Shown one piece after another: positions 46,835-53,912 of a DNA stretch of 64,000 bases. Position 1 is the first letter of the stretch. Every line of letters begins with the position of its first letter. Origin of the DNA: Chitinophaga nivalis (GTDB lineage: Bacteria; Bacteroidota; Bacteroidia; Chitinophagales; Chitinophagaceae); NCBI RefSeq assembly GCF_025989125.1, contig NZ_JAPDNR010000001.1:1408301-1472300 (forward strand), in the 5' to 3' direction. A model generated the notes under the pieces. That model did no database searches. It was not told where the DNA came from and saw only the letters and a list, made by a program, of their open reading frames with translations. The position numbers were made by a program, and so were the translations under genes.

Positions 46835-47080
46835 AATAGTTAATATAAAATCATTTGACAACGAAGTACGGGAATCGTAGCTCCCCGCACCTGTTATATA
46901 AATATAGCCAATGATAACTAGAAAACAGCCATCAAACCTAATGCAAAGGTCATGATTCCCTTGCACGTATTTTATTTATAAAATTTGAACTACTGGAATA
47001 GCTGGTATGAAGTTGAACATTTCTTAACATTACCTGTATCTGAATGATGATTTATAATGATTTTATTTGTGTAAAAAAAT

Positions 47081-47899
47081 ATGTATAATCCTATGCTGCT
47101 CCTGGTAAGCCTCTTTTTTCTCACATTCGGCAGAAAAGATGACACCTCAAAAGTTGCCTTTAAAGAAAGTGTTGTGCAGTTAAGTACCCATAAATTGGCA
47201 ACTTATTCCATTGAGTCAAATAGTAAGTATCTGGTTGTTTTTGAATCAGGGCTTGGTGATGATCATTCTGTATGGAAATTTAAGAAAGTTGTGAAGGATA
47301 TTAGTGCTACAATGGACGTGGTAGTTTATGATCGGGCTGGCTATGGTAAATCTACCATTGATAATACACCACGGGATATCAATAGACTTAGCATTGAACT
47401 CGCATCAGTCGTAAATAAATATGCTAAAGATAGAAAAGTGATATTGGTAGGACATTCTTTAGGAGGGATGGTTATCAGGGATTTTGCTATTAAGCATCCT
47501 GATATAGTTGCCGGTGTATTATTCATTGATCCTTCACATGAAAATTATAATCATCCTGAACAGGCAGTGGAGGATATGATTTATAACGCCTTTAATAGTA
47601 GTAAGGGAGCCGATTTTGGAGGAACAAAGGAAGCCAGAGAATTAATTGAAGACGCTGCGTATATGGCGGCGCTACCTAATATGCCCAATGTTCCGGTGGT
47701 TGTGCTGTCAAGTATGAAAACTGATGCCAGGCATTCGGCCATCGATAGACAAAATTGGTATAATGCGCACGAATTATTTAAAAATGGTGTTACCGACTTT
47801 ACGCATGTCACTACTACAAAATCAGGGCATTATATCATGATAGACGAGCCTCGTCTTGTAATTGATAACTTAAATCTGTTGGTTGCGAAGTTACCATAA
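47081..47899 (+). CDS. alpha/beta hydrolase
   Basis: 272 residues. A hydrophobic N-terminus (~4-17) may be a signal or anchor. Hydrolase fold: oxyanion-region GLGDDHSVW, DRAGYGKS, nucleophile elbow GHSLGG (Ser ~128), the catalytic acid probably in the VVLSSMKTDAR region, and His in TKSGHYIMIDEP (~252). Likely an esterase or lipase-like enzyme. It ends directly before a hairpin resembling the tRNA-Pro repeat. Confidence 0.88.
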   Translation: MYNPMLLLVSLFFLTFGRKDDTSKVAFKESVVQLSTHKLATYSIESNSKYLVVFESGLGDDHSVWKFKKVVKDISATMDVVVYDRAGYGKSTIDNTPRDINRLSIELASVVNKYAKDRKVILVGHSLGGMVIRDFAIKHPDIVAGVLFIDPSHENYNHPEQAVEDMIYNAFNSSKGADFGGTKEARELIEDAAYMAALPNMPNVPVVVLSSMKTDARHSAIDRQNWYNAHELFKNGVTDFTHVTTTKSGHYIMIDEPRLVIDNLNLLVAKLP

Positions 47900-47912
47900 A
47901 ACTGTTGTCAGC

Positions 47913-47956
47913 CTGACTTAATGAAGCCTTACCGTCATGTGTAAGGCTTTTTTTTT
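47913..47956 (+). repeat. diverged copy C of the tRNA-Pro terminator repeat; terminator
   Basis: CTGACTTAATGA at 47913-47924, then AGCCTTAC and GTAAGGC with a T-run, matches copies A and B apart from a 3-nt deletion and a changed loop. The hairpin (47924-47932/47941-47949) followed by T9 should terminate the hydrolase gene. It could mark the far end of an inserted segment or simply be a related terminator. Confidence 0.5.
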
Positions 47957-48028
47957 GAAGCTGTTGGTAAGCTGACTGGTATTGCGTTCCGCTCCTGATA
48001 GAAAGGTTGCAGGTTAGCATGCTGTGAC

Positions 48029-48319
48029 CTATTCACCTGATTCCCATAAATGCCAATTCGCTGCTACGCATTTGTATTGATCTGGTAAAAGTCTGACCGC
48101 TTGCTCAACATCTGGATAAACGCCATCTTGAATAGTTTCCCAGCTTTCATTGCAACTAAAGCGATAAACAGTTTTTGATCCTTCATATTGACAGATAGCA
48201 AGTCCATATATTTCCTCCTTTTCTGTACCGTCCTCACTACGCATGATGCCGAAAGGTTGTAATCCGGACCAGGCCCATTTAATGACTTTCGCACGGTCTA
48301 TATATTTCGGTGGTTTCAT
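48029..48319 (-). CDS. small hypothetical protein
   Basis: 96 residues, soluble, Trp-rich (VIKWAWSGLQPFGI, NESWETIQDGVYPDVEQAV, NWHLWESGE). No recognisable family or signal peptide. The coherent composition and intact frame suggest a real gene, but it stands alone between the hydrolase and the methyltransferase. Function unknown. Confidence 0.6.
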   Translation of the reverse strand: MKPPKYIDRAKVIKWAWSGLQPFGIMRSEDGTEKEEIYGLAICQYEGSKTVYRFSCNESWETIQDGVYPDVEQAVRLLPDQYKCVAANWHLWESGE

Positions 48320-48435
48320 ACTTTATGTTTTTACTAAAAAGATATTAATAAACAGCTGCTTTAAAAACGTTGAAAGGTTATAGCGGGTATAGATAATGCT
48401 TAAATCCCGCTTCCCTGGTGTCTTGCGAGTGACTG

Positions 48436-49023
48436 TTAAGCCGGCCGGCTGGCGCCGAAATAATGATTCTTCCCTTCATCTTCGAACTCGCTCATGATAG
48501 ACAATCCCGCGGCAGTCATTAGCTCGCTGTATTGTAGTCCTCCTAATGATCTGGAGAATTGCCCAGTCATAACATCCTTCCATTCTACTTTGTCGAGAGG
48601 AGCCGTGAATAACAATTTTCCGCCAGGGTTTAGTGCTGCTGCCATTTTAGCGATGAGCGCCCGCTGGTTTTCTTCGGAGAGTAGAAAAACCAGTCCTACT
48701 GCGATAATACCATCAAAGGAGCGGTTAAAAAAAGCAGATTGCTCCACCGATTCGCAGGCAGCAGGTACCTGGGGGAAATGCTGTCGGAAGGTGTCAATCA
48801 TGGTTGGAGATGCATCCAATGCATACGCAGTTAATGCTTCCTCCAGCAATATTTTCGTGACGGGAATACCCGTGCTGCATCCAATATCCAGTATCACGTT
48901 ACCCTTGTTAAAGGTGCGGGCCCAGGCCCGGACAGTGGATGAGCCAATACCATTAACTTCTTGCCCCCGGCCTTTGATATATATTGTAGCTATACTTTCG
49001 TAACCATTTGATTCGTCTGCCAT
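48436..49023 (-). CDS. class I SAM-dependent methyltransferase
   Basis: 195 residues. Motif I VILDIGCSTGIPVTKIL (~39-55), an acidic post-I loop (AYALDASPTMI), motif II region GIIAVGLVFLL and motif III LNPGGKLLFTAPL. Substrate not predictable from sequence. It lies 57 bp downstream of the acetyltransferase gene on the same strand; the two may be co-transcribed as a resistance or modification pair, which is inference. Confidence 0.9.
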   Translation of the reverse strand: MADESNGYESIATIYIKGRGQEVNGIGSSTVRAWARTFNKGNVILDIGCSTGIPVTKILLEEALTAYALDASPTMIDTFRQHFPQVPAACESVEQSAFFNRSFDGIIAVGLVFLLSEENQRALIAKMAAALNPGGKLLFTAPLDKVEWKDVMTGQFSRSLGGLQYSELMTAAGLSIMSEFEDEGKNHYFGASRPA

Positions 49024-49080
49024 AGATCAGATTTTTTTTAAAAAATAACCTGTTTTAGTTGCTGGTTAAATCGTGTGTTT

Positions 49081-49521
49081 TCAAATGTTCTTTACAAAAC
49101 AAACGATCCGGTTTGCCTCTGTAAAGCCATTCTTTTGATGAAACGAAATGCTGGCGGTGTTCCCTGATTCAGTATCGGATGCTAAGTACTTACTGCCTTT
49201 TTGTTGCCCCCATTCCGTAGCAAGGTCAATTAATTTTTTACCAATGCCCAGGTGCCGATATGCTGCTTTTACATACATGCCTTCTATATAGGCAACGGGA
49301 GATTCATCTGTGCCTTCCACATAATCAAATCGCAGGGCAAGATGAATAAAGGCGATGTAGTTTTCGTTTTCTTTAATCAGGTAGCAGATTTCTTTTTCTT
49401 CATGCTCCAGAATAGTTTTACAATTTTCCAGTTCTTCGGGAAAGGAGTTATCCGGCCATAATTCCGTCATTAACAGTGCGAGAAAAGGGAGGTTGTCAAT
49501 CGTTATTTTTTCAATCAGCAT
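49081..49521 (-). CDS. GNAT acetyltransferase, AAC(6')-I-like (possible aminoglycoside 6'-N-acetyltransferase)
   Basis: 146 residues, the exact size class of AAC(6')-I enzymes. The segments FDYVEGTDESPVAYIEGMYV, AYRHLGIGKKLIDLATEW (acetyl-CoA loop), YLASDTESGNTASISFHQKNGF and EANRIVCFVK follow the order and wording of that family (YVEG..SPV.YLEG.YV; ASD...N..S...H...GF.E..R.V.F.K). An -7-like TATCTTTA lies at 49541-49548 on the minus strand. Actual substrate is inferred, not shown. Confidence 0.8.
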   Translation of the reverse strand: MLIEKITIDNLPFLALLMTELWPDNSFPEELENCKTILEHEEKEICYLIKENENYIAFIHLALRFDYVEGTDESPVAYIEGMYVKAAYRHLGIGKKLIDLATEWGQQKGSKYLASDTESGNTASISFHQKNGFTEANRIVCFVKNI

Positions 49522-49854
49522 TGGTATTTATTTTGGAAGATAAAGATAGCAGATGCCGGAGATGTAATCTATACTTTTGATAAAGTATAAAGATCGGAGA
49601 TATACCTGAATATTTATTTGCAGATATGGCATCCCCTGGAATAAAAGAGGCATGGGATATTCACCTATACCTTCACTTTTGGTAAGTACTGGTTTGTACT
49701 TTGGAAGGTTATCTTCAAACGGAGGATTTGAAAAGAATGGATACTTTTTTATGAACAAATATAGGGAATCGGGTGCTCTATCTGGAACGATGCAGCCCCT
49801 GATAAAGTATATATTATTGAATAAAGGCCTGATATTTTAATATAGCTGCTGCAT
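49522..49854. other. intergenic region, no gene seen
   Basis: Holds the probable -7 box of the acetyltransferase gene (49541-49548, minus). Short open frames on both strands (around 49528-49840) show no family character and I regard them as chance. Confidence 0.4.
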
Positions 49855-49949
49855 GAGGATGTATCAAAAGCAATCTGAAGGCCTGATAATTGGATAAACG
49901 AAAAAGGTACCCGAATAAATCAGGTGAAAATTGCTTTTGAGACACCCTC
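49855..49949. mobile_element. 95-bp MITE-like element or IS remnant
   Basis: Imperfect 20-bp terminal inverted repeats, 49855-49874 and 49930-49949, identical at 18 of 20 positions (core TCAAAAGCAAT), and inner sequence that also pairs partly (CCTGAT/ATCAGG). The outer GAGGGTGTCTCAAAA-type end is the sort found on insertion sequences. There is no coding capacity, so it would need a transposase in trans. It lies 26 bp from the end of the second peptide gene. Confidence 0.6.
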
Positions 49950-49974
49950 TTTTATTTTTAAAAATTTATCCCCA

Positions 49975-50175
49975 TCATGCTGGCTGACAGGAACCTAATG
50001 TTGGTCCGAGTATTCCTTTGCATACACATTGCGGATAAAGTTTGTAGCAACTTAAAAAATAAGGTACGGCATTGTTACATCCTCTATTGCAGTTAGGTGA
50101 CGTGGCGCCACCGCCCTGAATAAGTTTTAATTCGCTTCTATTCAGCTCCCTTTTAAAGCACATTTGTTTTTTCAT
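49975..50175 (-). CDS. double-glycine leader peptide with six-Cys core (second of pair)
   Basis: 66 residues from ATG at 50175. Leader ~1-22 ends in LNRSELKLIQGG, matching the LSxxELxxIxGG double-glycine consensus cut by C39 peptidase-ABC exporters. The core (~44 residues) has six Cys with spacing C-x3-C-x9-C-x6-C-x-C-x10-C, nearly the same as in the peptide encoded 82 bp upstream, though other residues differ. Probable secreted bacteriocin-like or signalling peptide, either disulfide-bonded or modified. No maturation or export gene is within the window. Confidence 0.75.
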   Translation of the reverse strand: MKKQMCFKRELNRSELKLIQGGGATSPNCNRGCNNAVPYFLSCYKLYPQCVCKGILGPTLGSCQPA

Positions 50176-50257
50176 AATGAAGAATTTTACGATAGAATAA
50201 GAAATATTAACGATACAGTTTATTATTCCGATGTTCCTGATAATATGATCATGGAGT

Positions 50258-50461
50258 TTAGAAAAAATTCCTGCATTTATAAGAGGGCGGCGCCACTTGT
50301 AGAGAGCACCTACAATACGCTGAAAGTAATTGACATGCCTGGAATACCTCGGGGTTGTGGCAACTGCCGGAACACTGTATCTGTGCGTTATTACTGCCAC
50401 CGCGGAGGTTTCGCATTTTTTCTCTGCTCAGTACAGCCCCGAATAGGGTTTTGTTTTTCAT
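50258..50461 (-). CDS. double-glycine leader peptide with six-Cys core (first of pair)
   Basis: 67 residues from ATG at 50461. Leader ~1-22 ends in LSREKMRNLRGG (double-glycine type). The core has six Cys spaced C-x3-C-x8-C-x6-C-x-C-x10-C and ends in KCRNFF. The C-x3-C ... C ... C-x-C core is the pattern of cysteine-stabilised alpha-beta defensins, but the usual N-terminal first Cys is replaced by a C-terminal one. A likely promoter (-7-like TACCTTTT, 50494-50487) precedes it, and the second peptide gene probably shares the transcript. Confidence 0.75.
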   Translation of the reverse strand: MKNKTLFGAVLSREKMRNLRGGSNNAQIQCSGSCHNPEVFQACQLLSAYCRCSLQVAPPSYKCRNFF

Positions 50462-50486
50462 GTGGTAATTTTTATGGTGAAAAAAT

Positions 50487-50494
50487 AAAAGGTA
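50487..50494 (-). promoter_or_regulatory. -7-like element for the peptide pair
   Basis: TACCTTTT on the minus strand, 7 of 8 to TAnnTTTG, 26 nt upstream of the first peptide ATG. T-rich sequence lies at the -33 position. Confidence 0.45.
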
Positions 50495-50844
50495 CGGTGG
50501 TTGAATGTGGAAAATAAATGAATGGCGGTTAACGAGTAATTTGATACAAGAGGTATTACAATATCTCTCTCATCGGATAAACGGGAATATTACAGTAAAA
50601 TCGGGTTCACAGATATCGGTTTCAGATCTAAAGATATTTCCAATGGCTGCATCTGTAAAGCGGTGAACGTGGATTGACTCGTATAATCGAATTGGCTATG
50701 GATAGTCACCAAACAAGAAAGAGGTGTCTCAAGCGTAATTTTGAGGCTGCCTGCCCGAACAATAATGGAAGACTGTTTGTTCCTGTGATTCACATTTGGT
50801 ACAAATCAATAGCTACTTGTTCGTTCATGCATAAAAATTACCCT
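50495..50844. other. intergenic region with a diverged IS-type end
   Basis: No convincing gene. At 50721-50743 GAGGTGTCTCAA followed by GCGTAATTTTGA resembles the terminal repeat of the MITE-like element (GAGGGTGTCTCAAAAGCAATTTT), with one deletion and a few mismatches. It may be one end of a decayed insertion sequence whose partner end is not found. Confidence 0.4.
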
Positions 50845-51075
50845 ATGGTGAATGGTGGATTATTAATCAGACTACATGCAAAACCGGGAAAAGAAGCAGA
50901 ACTGGCTGAATTCCTGAAAAGTGGACATGCTATCGTTGTCAATGAACCGGCTACTATCAGTTGGTATGCCATTCAACTGGCTCCTGCTATTTTTGGTATC
51001 TTCAACACCTTCCCAGACGATGCTGGCATAATCCCCCTGTTACCTGATGGAAACAGCGGATTCCCGCTATGTTAA
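50845..51075 (+). pseudogene. truncated antibiotic-biosynthesis-monooxygenase-domain protein
   Basis: From ATG at 50845, 76 codons. The first ~55 (GLLIRLHAKPGKEAELAEFLKSG ... ISWYAIQLAPAIFGIFNTFPDDAG) closely follow the small ABM-fold monooxygenase family. Normal members then continue with an RQAHLxGPIA-type segment and about 30 more residues. Here the sequence changes abruptly to IIPLLPDGNSGFPLC and stops. I read this as a broken gene; a divergent short form cannot be excluded. Confidence 0.55.
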
Positions 51076-51163
51076 TGAGCAATGGCACTATCTTATCTGC
51101 CTCTCCCCTGCCTCCGAATTTCCCAGCAACGTAAAAAAAAGTGAAAAATTGCATATTCTGTAT

Positions 51164-51189
51164 TATGTTTGTCTACAAAACAAGTAGAC
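51164..51189 (+). promoter_or_regulatory. promoter and possible operator of the TonB receptor gene
   Basis: Exact -7 box TATGTTTG at 51164-51171. An inverted repeat GTCTAC/GTAGAC (51171-51176 / 51184-51189, 7-nt spacer) covers the expected transcription start, a position suited to a repressor. A further TATAGACTAT repeat follows. Confidence 0.5.
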
Positions 51190-51227
51190 TATATAGACTA
51201 TTTATATCAACCTATCTCCAAATTATC

Positions 51228-53789
51228 ATGAAAAAAGTTCTTCCCCTGCTCTTCCTGAGTATCCTTCTGGTCAACGCAGCCATTGCCCAAAAAGTAATTT
51301 CCGGCGTTGTAAAAGGTGAAAAGGGCTCCCCTGTACCTGGTGCTACTATTAGCCTTAAGGGATCAACCAACAATGCTATTGCAGACAATAAGGGACATTT
51401 CAGCATACAGACGTATGCGCCATTCCCTATTACGCTGGCTGTTACTTCCATTGGTTTTGCTACCCGTGAAGTGGAAGTGACCGAACAAAACCAAAACACG
51501 CTGGAAGTCATTCTCTCCATAGATAACCGCCACCTCAACGAGGTATCGGTTACGGCCCGCCGCCGGAATGAAAAAATACAGAACGTGCCCATTGCCATTT
51601 CCGTGGTACGGGGCGGGCTGATTGAAGATGCCGGCGCCTTTAATGTAAACCGGGTGAAAGAGCTGATACCCAGCGTACAGCTCTACTCTTCCAATCCGCG
51701 TAATACCACCCTTAATATCCGTGGGCTTGGGTCTACCTTCGGCCTGACCAATGACGGCATTGACCCGGGAGTGGGATTTTACCTGGATGGCGTGTACTAT
51801 GCACGTCCCGCCGCTACTACCTTTGACTTTGTAGATGTAGAACAGATAGAGGTATTGCGTGGCCCGCAGGGTACCCTGTTTGGTAAAAATACCACGGCCG
51901 GCGCCCTGAACATCACTACCCGTAAACCTTCCTTTACACCTGGTGCTACGGCAGAAGTGAGTTATGGCAACTATGGCTATATTCAGGCAAAGGCATCTGT
52001 TACCGGTGCCATTGCCAGCAAGCTGGCGGGCAAGATCTCTTTCTCCGGTACCCAGCGGGATGGCACCGTTTATAATGTATCTACCCAACGGTATGTGAAT
52101 GATATCAATAATATCGGTGGCCGTTTTCAATTATTATATACCCCGAGCAGCCGGGTGAGTCTTACCCTCATCGGGGACGCCTCCAAACAACGTCCGGAAG
52201 GATATGCACAGGTAATCGCCGGTGTGGTAAAAACGCAGCGGGCTGCTTACCGGCAGTTTGATAATATCATTGCTGACCTTAACTACCAGCTGCCCAGCCG
52301 TAATCCTTTCGACCGCCTGATCGATCACAATACGACCTGGCGTTCCGGTAATGACCAGGGCGGCGTATCCCTGAACGTAGATGCGAAGATCGGTGGTGGT
52401 ACGCTGACGGCCACTTCTGCCTGGCGCTACTGGAACTGGGATCCATCCAACGATCGTGACTTTACAGGACTGTCTGTATTGTCGTTGTCCCAGGCCACTT
52501 CCAAGCACCAGCAATGGACACAGGAAGTACGGTATGCCGGTAACTTTTCCTCTAAACTGAGTGGCGTGATCGGTGTATTTGTGATCGGACAGGATCTGAA
52601 AACAGACCCGGTACACATCGAAGAATCCGGCCCGGCACAATGGCGCTTCTCTCAGAGCACCACGAGCGCATTATGGAAAACTCCGGGATTACTGGATGGT
52701 TTTGGTATCCGCACTACCTCCCGGCTGAAAACCTTCAGCGCCGCGGTATTCGGACAACTGGATTGGGCCATCACGGATAAACTGCATGTACTGCCAGGAT
52801 TACGGTATAACTATGATGATAAAAAACTGGATTTCAGCCGCAAAACATACGGAGGGTTGCAAACCTCAGATCCGGCATTGCTGGCGTTGAAAAACATCGT
52901 GTATACCGATCAGGAATTTGATGCCAAAACAGATAATACCAACCTTACCGGGCAGTTGACGGTTTCCTATAAAGTCAATAGCAACATTAATACCTATGCG
53001 ACTTTCTCTACCAGCTATAAACCAATCGGACTTAATCTGGGCGGATTGCCCACTTCCGGCGGCAAGCCAATGCTGGAGCTGGCGGAGATCAAACCGGAAT
53101 ATGTACAGCACTATGAAGTAGGTATTAAAACAAGTCCTTCTGCTTCTTCTACCCTGAACCTGTCTGTTTTCAATACAGATATCAAGGATTTCCAGACACA
53201 GGTACAGACAGCGGAATTAGGTGTTAACCGGGGTTATCTGGCCAATGCAGAAAAAGTACAGGTGCGTGGTGCGGAGCTGGATGGTAATATCCGATTCAAT
53301 AATCAATTCTCCCTCTTTGGAGCAGTTGCTTACATAGATGGCAAATACAAGTCTTTCACCAATGCCCCGGTGCCACTGGAAGAAACCGGCGGCCCCAGCG
53401 CCTTCAAGGATATTTCCGGCAGCAGACTGCCGGGCATCTCCAAATGGACGACCTCTCTGGGTGGTGAAGCCTCTACTGGTGGGAAATTCCTGGGCCAGGG
53501 CGGCCGTTTCTTCCTGGCATTGGATGGATACTATCGCTCTGAATTTTCTTCCAGCCCTTCTCCTTCGCCTTACCTGAATGTAGATGGCTATGTACTGGTG
53601 AATGGCCGGATTGGTTTCCGTGCAGTAAAAGGGGTATCGTTATTTGTATGGGGACGTAACCTGTTCAACAAAAATTACTTCGAACAATTACTGGTTGCTG
53701 CCGGTAATGCCGGTCAATACGCAGCTGTACTGGGAGACCCCAGAACATATGGTGTAACGATCCGGTATAATTTCGGTCCATCCAACTAA
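51228..53789 (+). CDS. TonB-dependent receptor with carboxypeptidase-regulatory-like domain
   Basis: 853 residues from ATG at 51228 (MKKVLPLLFLSILLVNAAIAQ signal peptide); an in-frame start at 51141 would add 29 residues before the signal peptide. A CarboxypepD_reg-like domain (~22-100) precedes the plug (~110-225, with NVPIAISVVRGGLIEDAGAF and VEVLRGPQGTLFGKNTTAGALNI-type end). The barrel ends in GVTIRYNFGPSN. The plug is of the FecA/sphingomonad-like type rather than SusC; no STN domain, no sigma/FecR pair and no SusD. Ligand unknown; siderophore or similar is plausible. Confidence 0.93.
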   Translation: MKKVLPLLFLSILLVNAAIAQKVISGVVKGEKGSPVPGATISLKGSTNNAIADNKGHFSIQTYAPFPITLAVTSIGFATREVEVTEQNQNTLEVILSIDNRHLNEVSVTARRRNEKIQNVPIAISVVRGGLIEDAGAFNVNRVKELIPSVQLYSSNPRNTTLNIRGLGSTFGLTNDGIDPGVGFYLDGVYYARPAATTFDFVDVEQIEVLRGPQGTLFGKNTTAGALNITTRKPSFTPGATAEVSYGNYGYIQAKASVTGAIASKLAGKISFSGTQRDGTVYNVSTQRYVNDINNIGGRFQLLYTPSSRVSLTLIGDASKQRPEGYAQVIAGVVKTQRAAYRQFDNIIADLNYQLPSRNPFDRLIDHNTTWRSGNDQGGVSLNVDAKIGGGTLTATSAWRYWNWDPSNDRDFTGLSVLSLSQATSKHQQWTQEVRYAGNFSSKLSGVIGVFVIGQDLKTDPVHIEESGPAQWRFSQSTTSALWKTPGLLDGFGIRTTSRLKTFSAAVFGQLDWAITDKLHVLPGLRYNYDDKKLDFSRKTYGGLQTSDPALLALKNIVYTDQEFDAKTDNTNLTGQLTVSYKVNSNINTYATFSTSYKPIGLNLGGLPTSGGKPMLELAEIKPEYVQHYEVGIKTSPSASSTLNLSVFNTDIKDFQTQVQTAELGVNRGYLANAEKVQVRGAELDGNIRFNNQFSLFGAVAYIDGKYKSFTNAPVPLEETGGPSAFKDISGSRLPGISKWTTSLGGEASTGGKFLGQGGRFFLALDGYYRSEFSSSPSPSPYLNVDGYVLVNGRIGFRAVKGVSLFVWGRNLFNKNYFEQLLVAAGNAGQYAAVLGDPRTYGVTIRYNFGPSN

Positions 53790-53831
53790 GTGGTGGATAT
53801 ATAGATGGATCGCTGGTTTTAAGCCGGTGAT

Positions 53832-53872
53832 AAAAAGAGACAGGATAGCTCCATGCTATCCTGTCTCTTTTT
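53832..53872. terminator. strong bidirectional terminator
   Basis: 18-bp perfect stem (53832-53849 with 53855-53872), TCCAT loop, A5 and T5+ ends. It serves the TonB receptor gene (plus) and the LamG gene (minus). Its core ACAGGATAGC/GCTATCCTGT recurs at 56353-56388. Confidence 0.9.
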
Positions 53873-53912
53873 TATTGTTACTGACAATCTATAAATAGTT
53901 GTAGCTATCTGT

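Noticed and set aside
49528..49840. Two overlapping short frames (minus 49528-49758, plus 49652-49840)
   Set aside because: No leader, Cys pattern or domain, and they overlap each other; probably chance.
50176..50400. N-terminal extension of the second peptide frame up to an ATG at 50400
   Set aside because: It would overlap the first peptide gene; the leader with double glycine begins at the ATG at 50175.
50590..50793. 67-codon minus-strand frame near the peptide pair, considered as a third peptide
   Set aside because: No double-glycine leader and no cysteine scaffold; it also spans the IS-like end at 50721.
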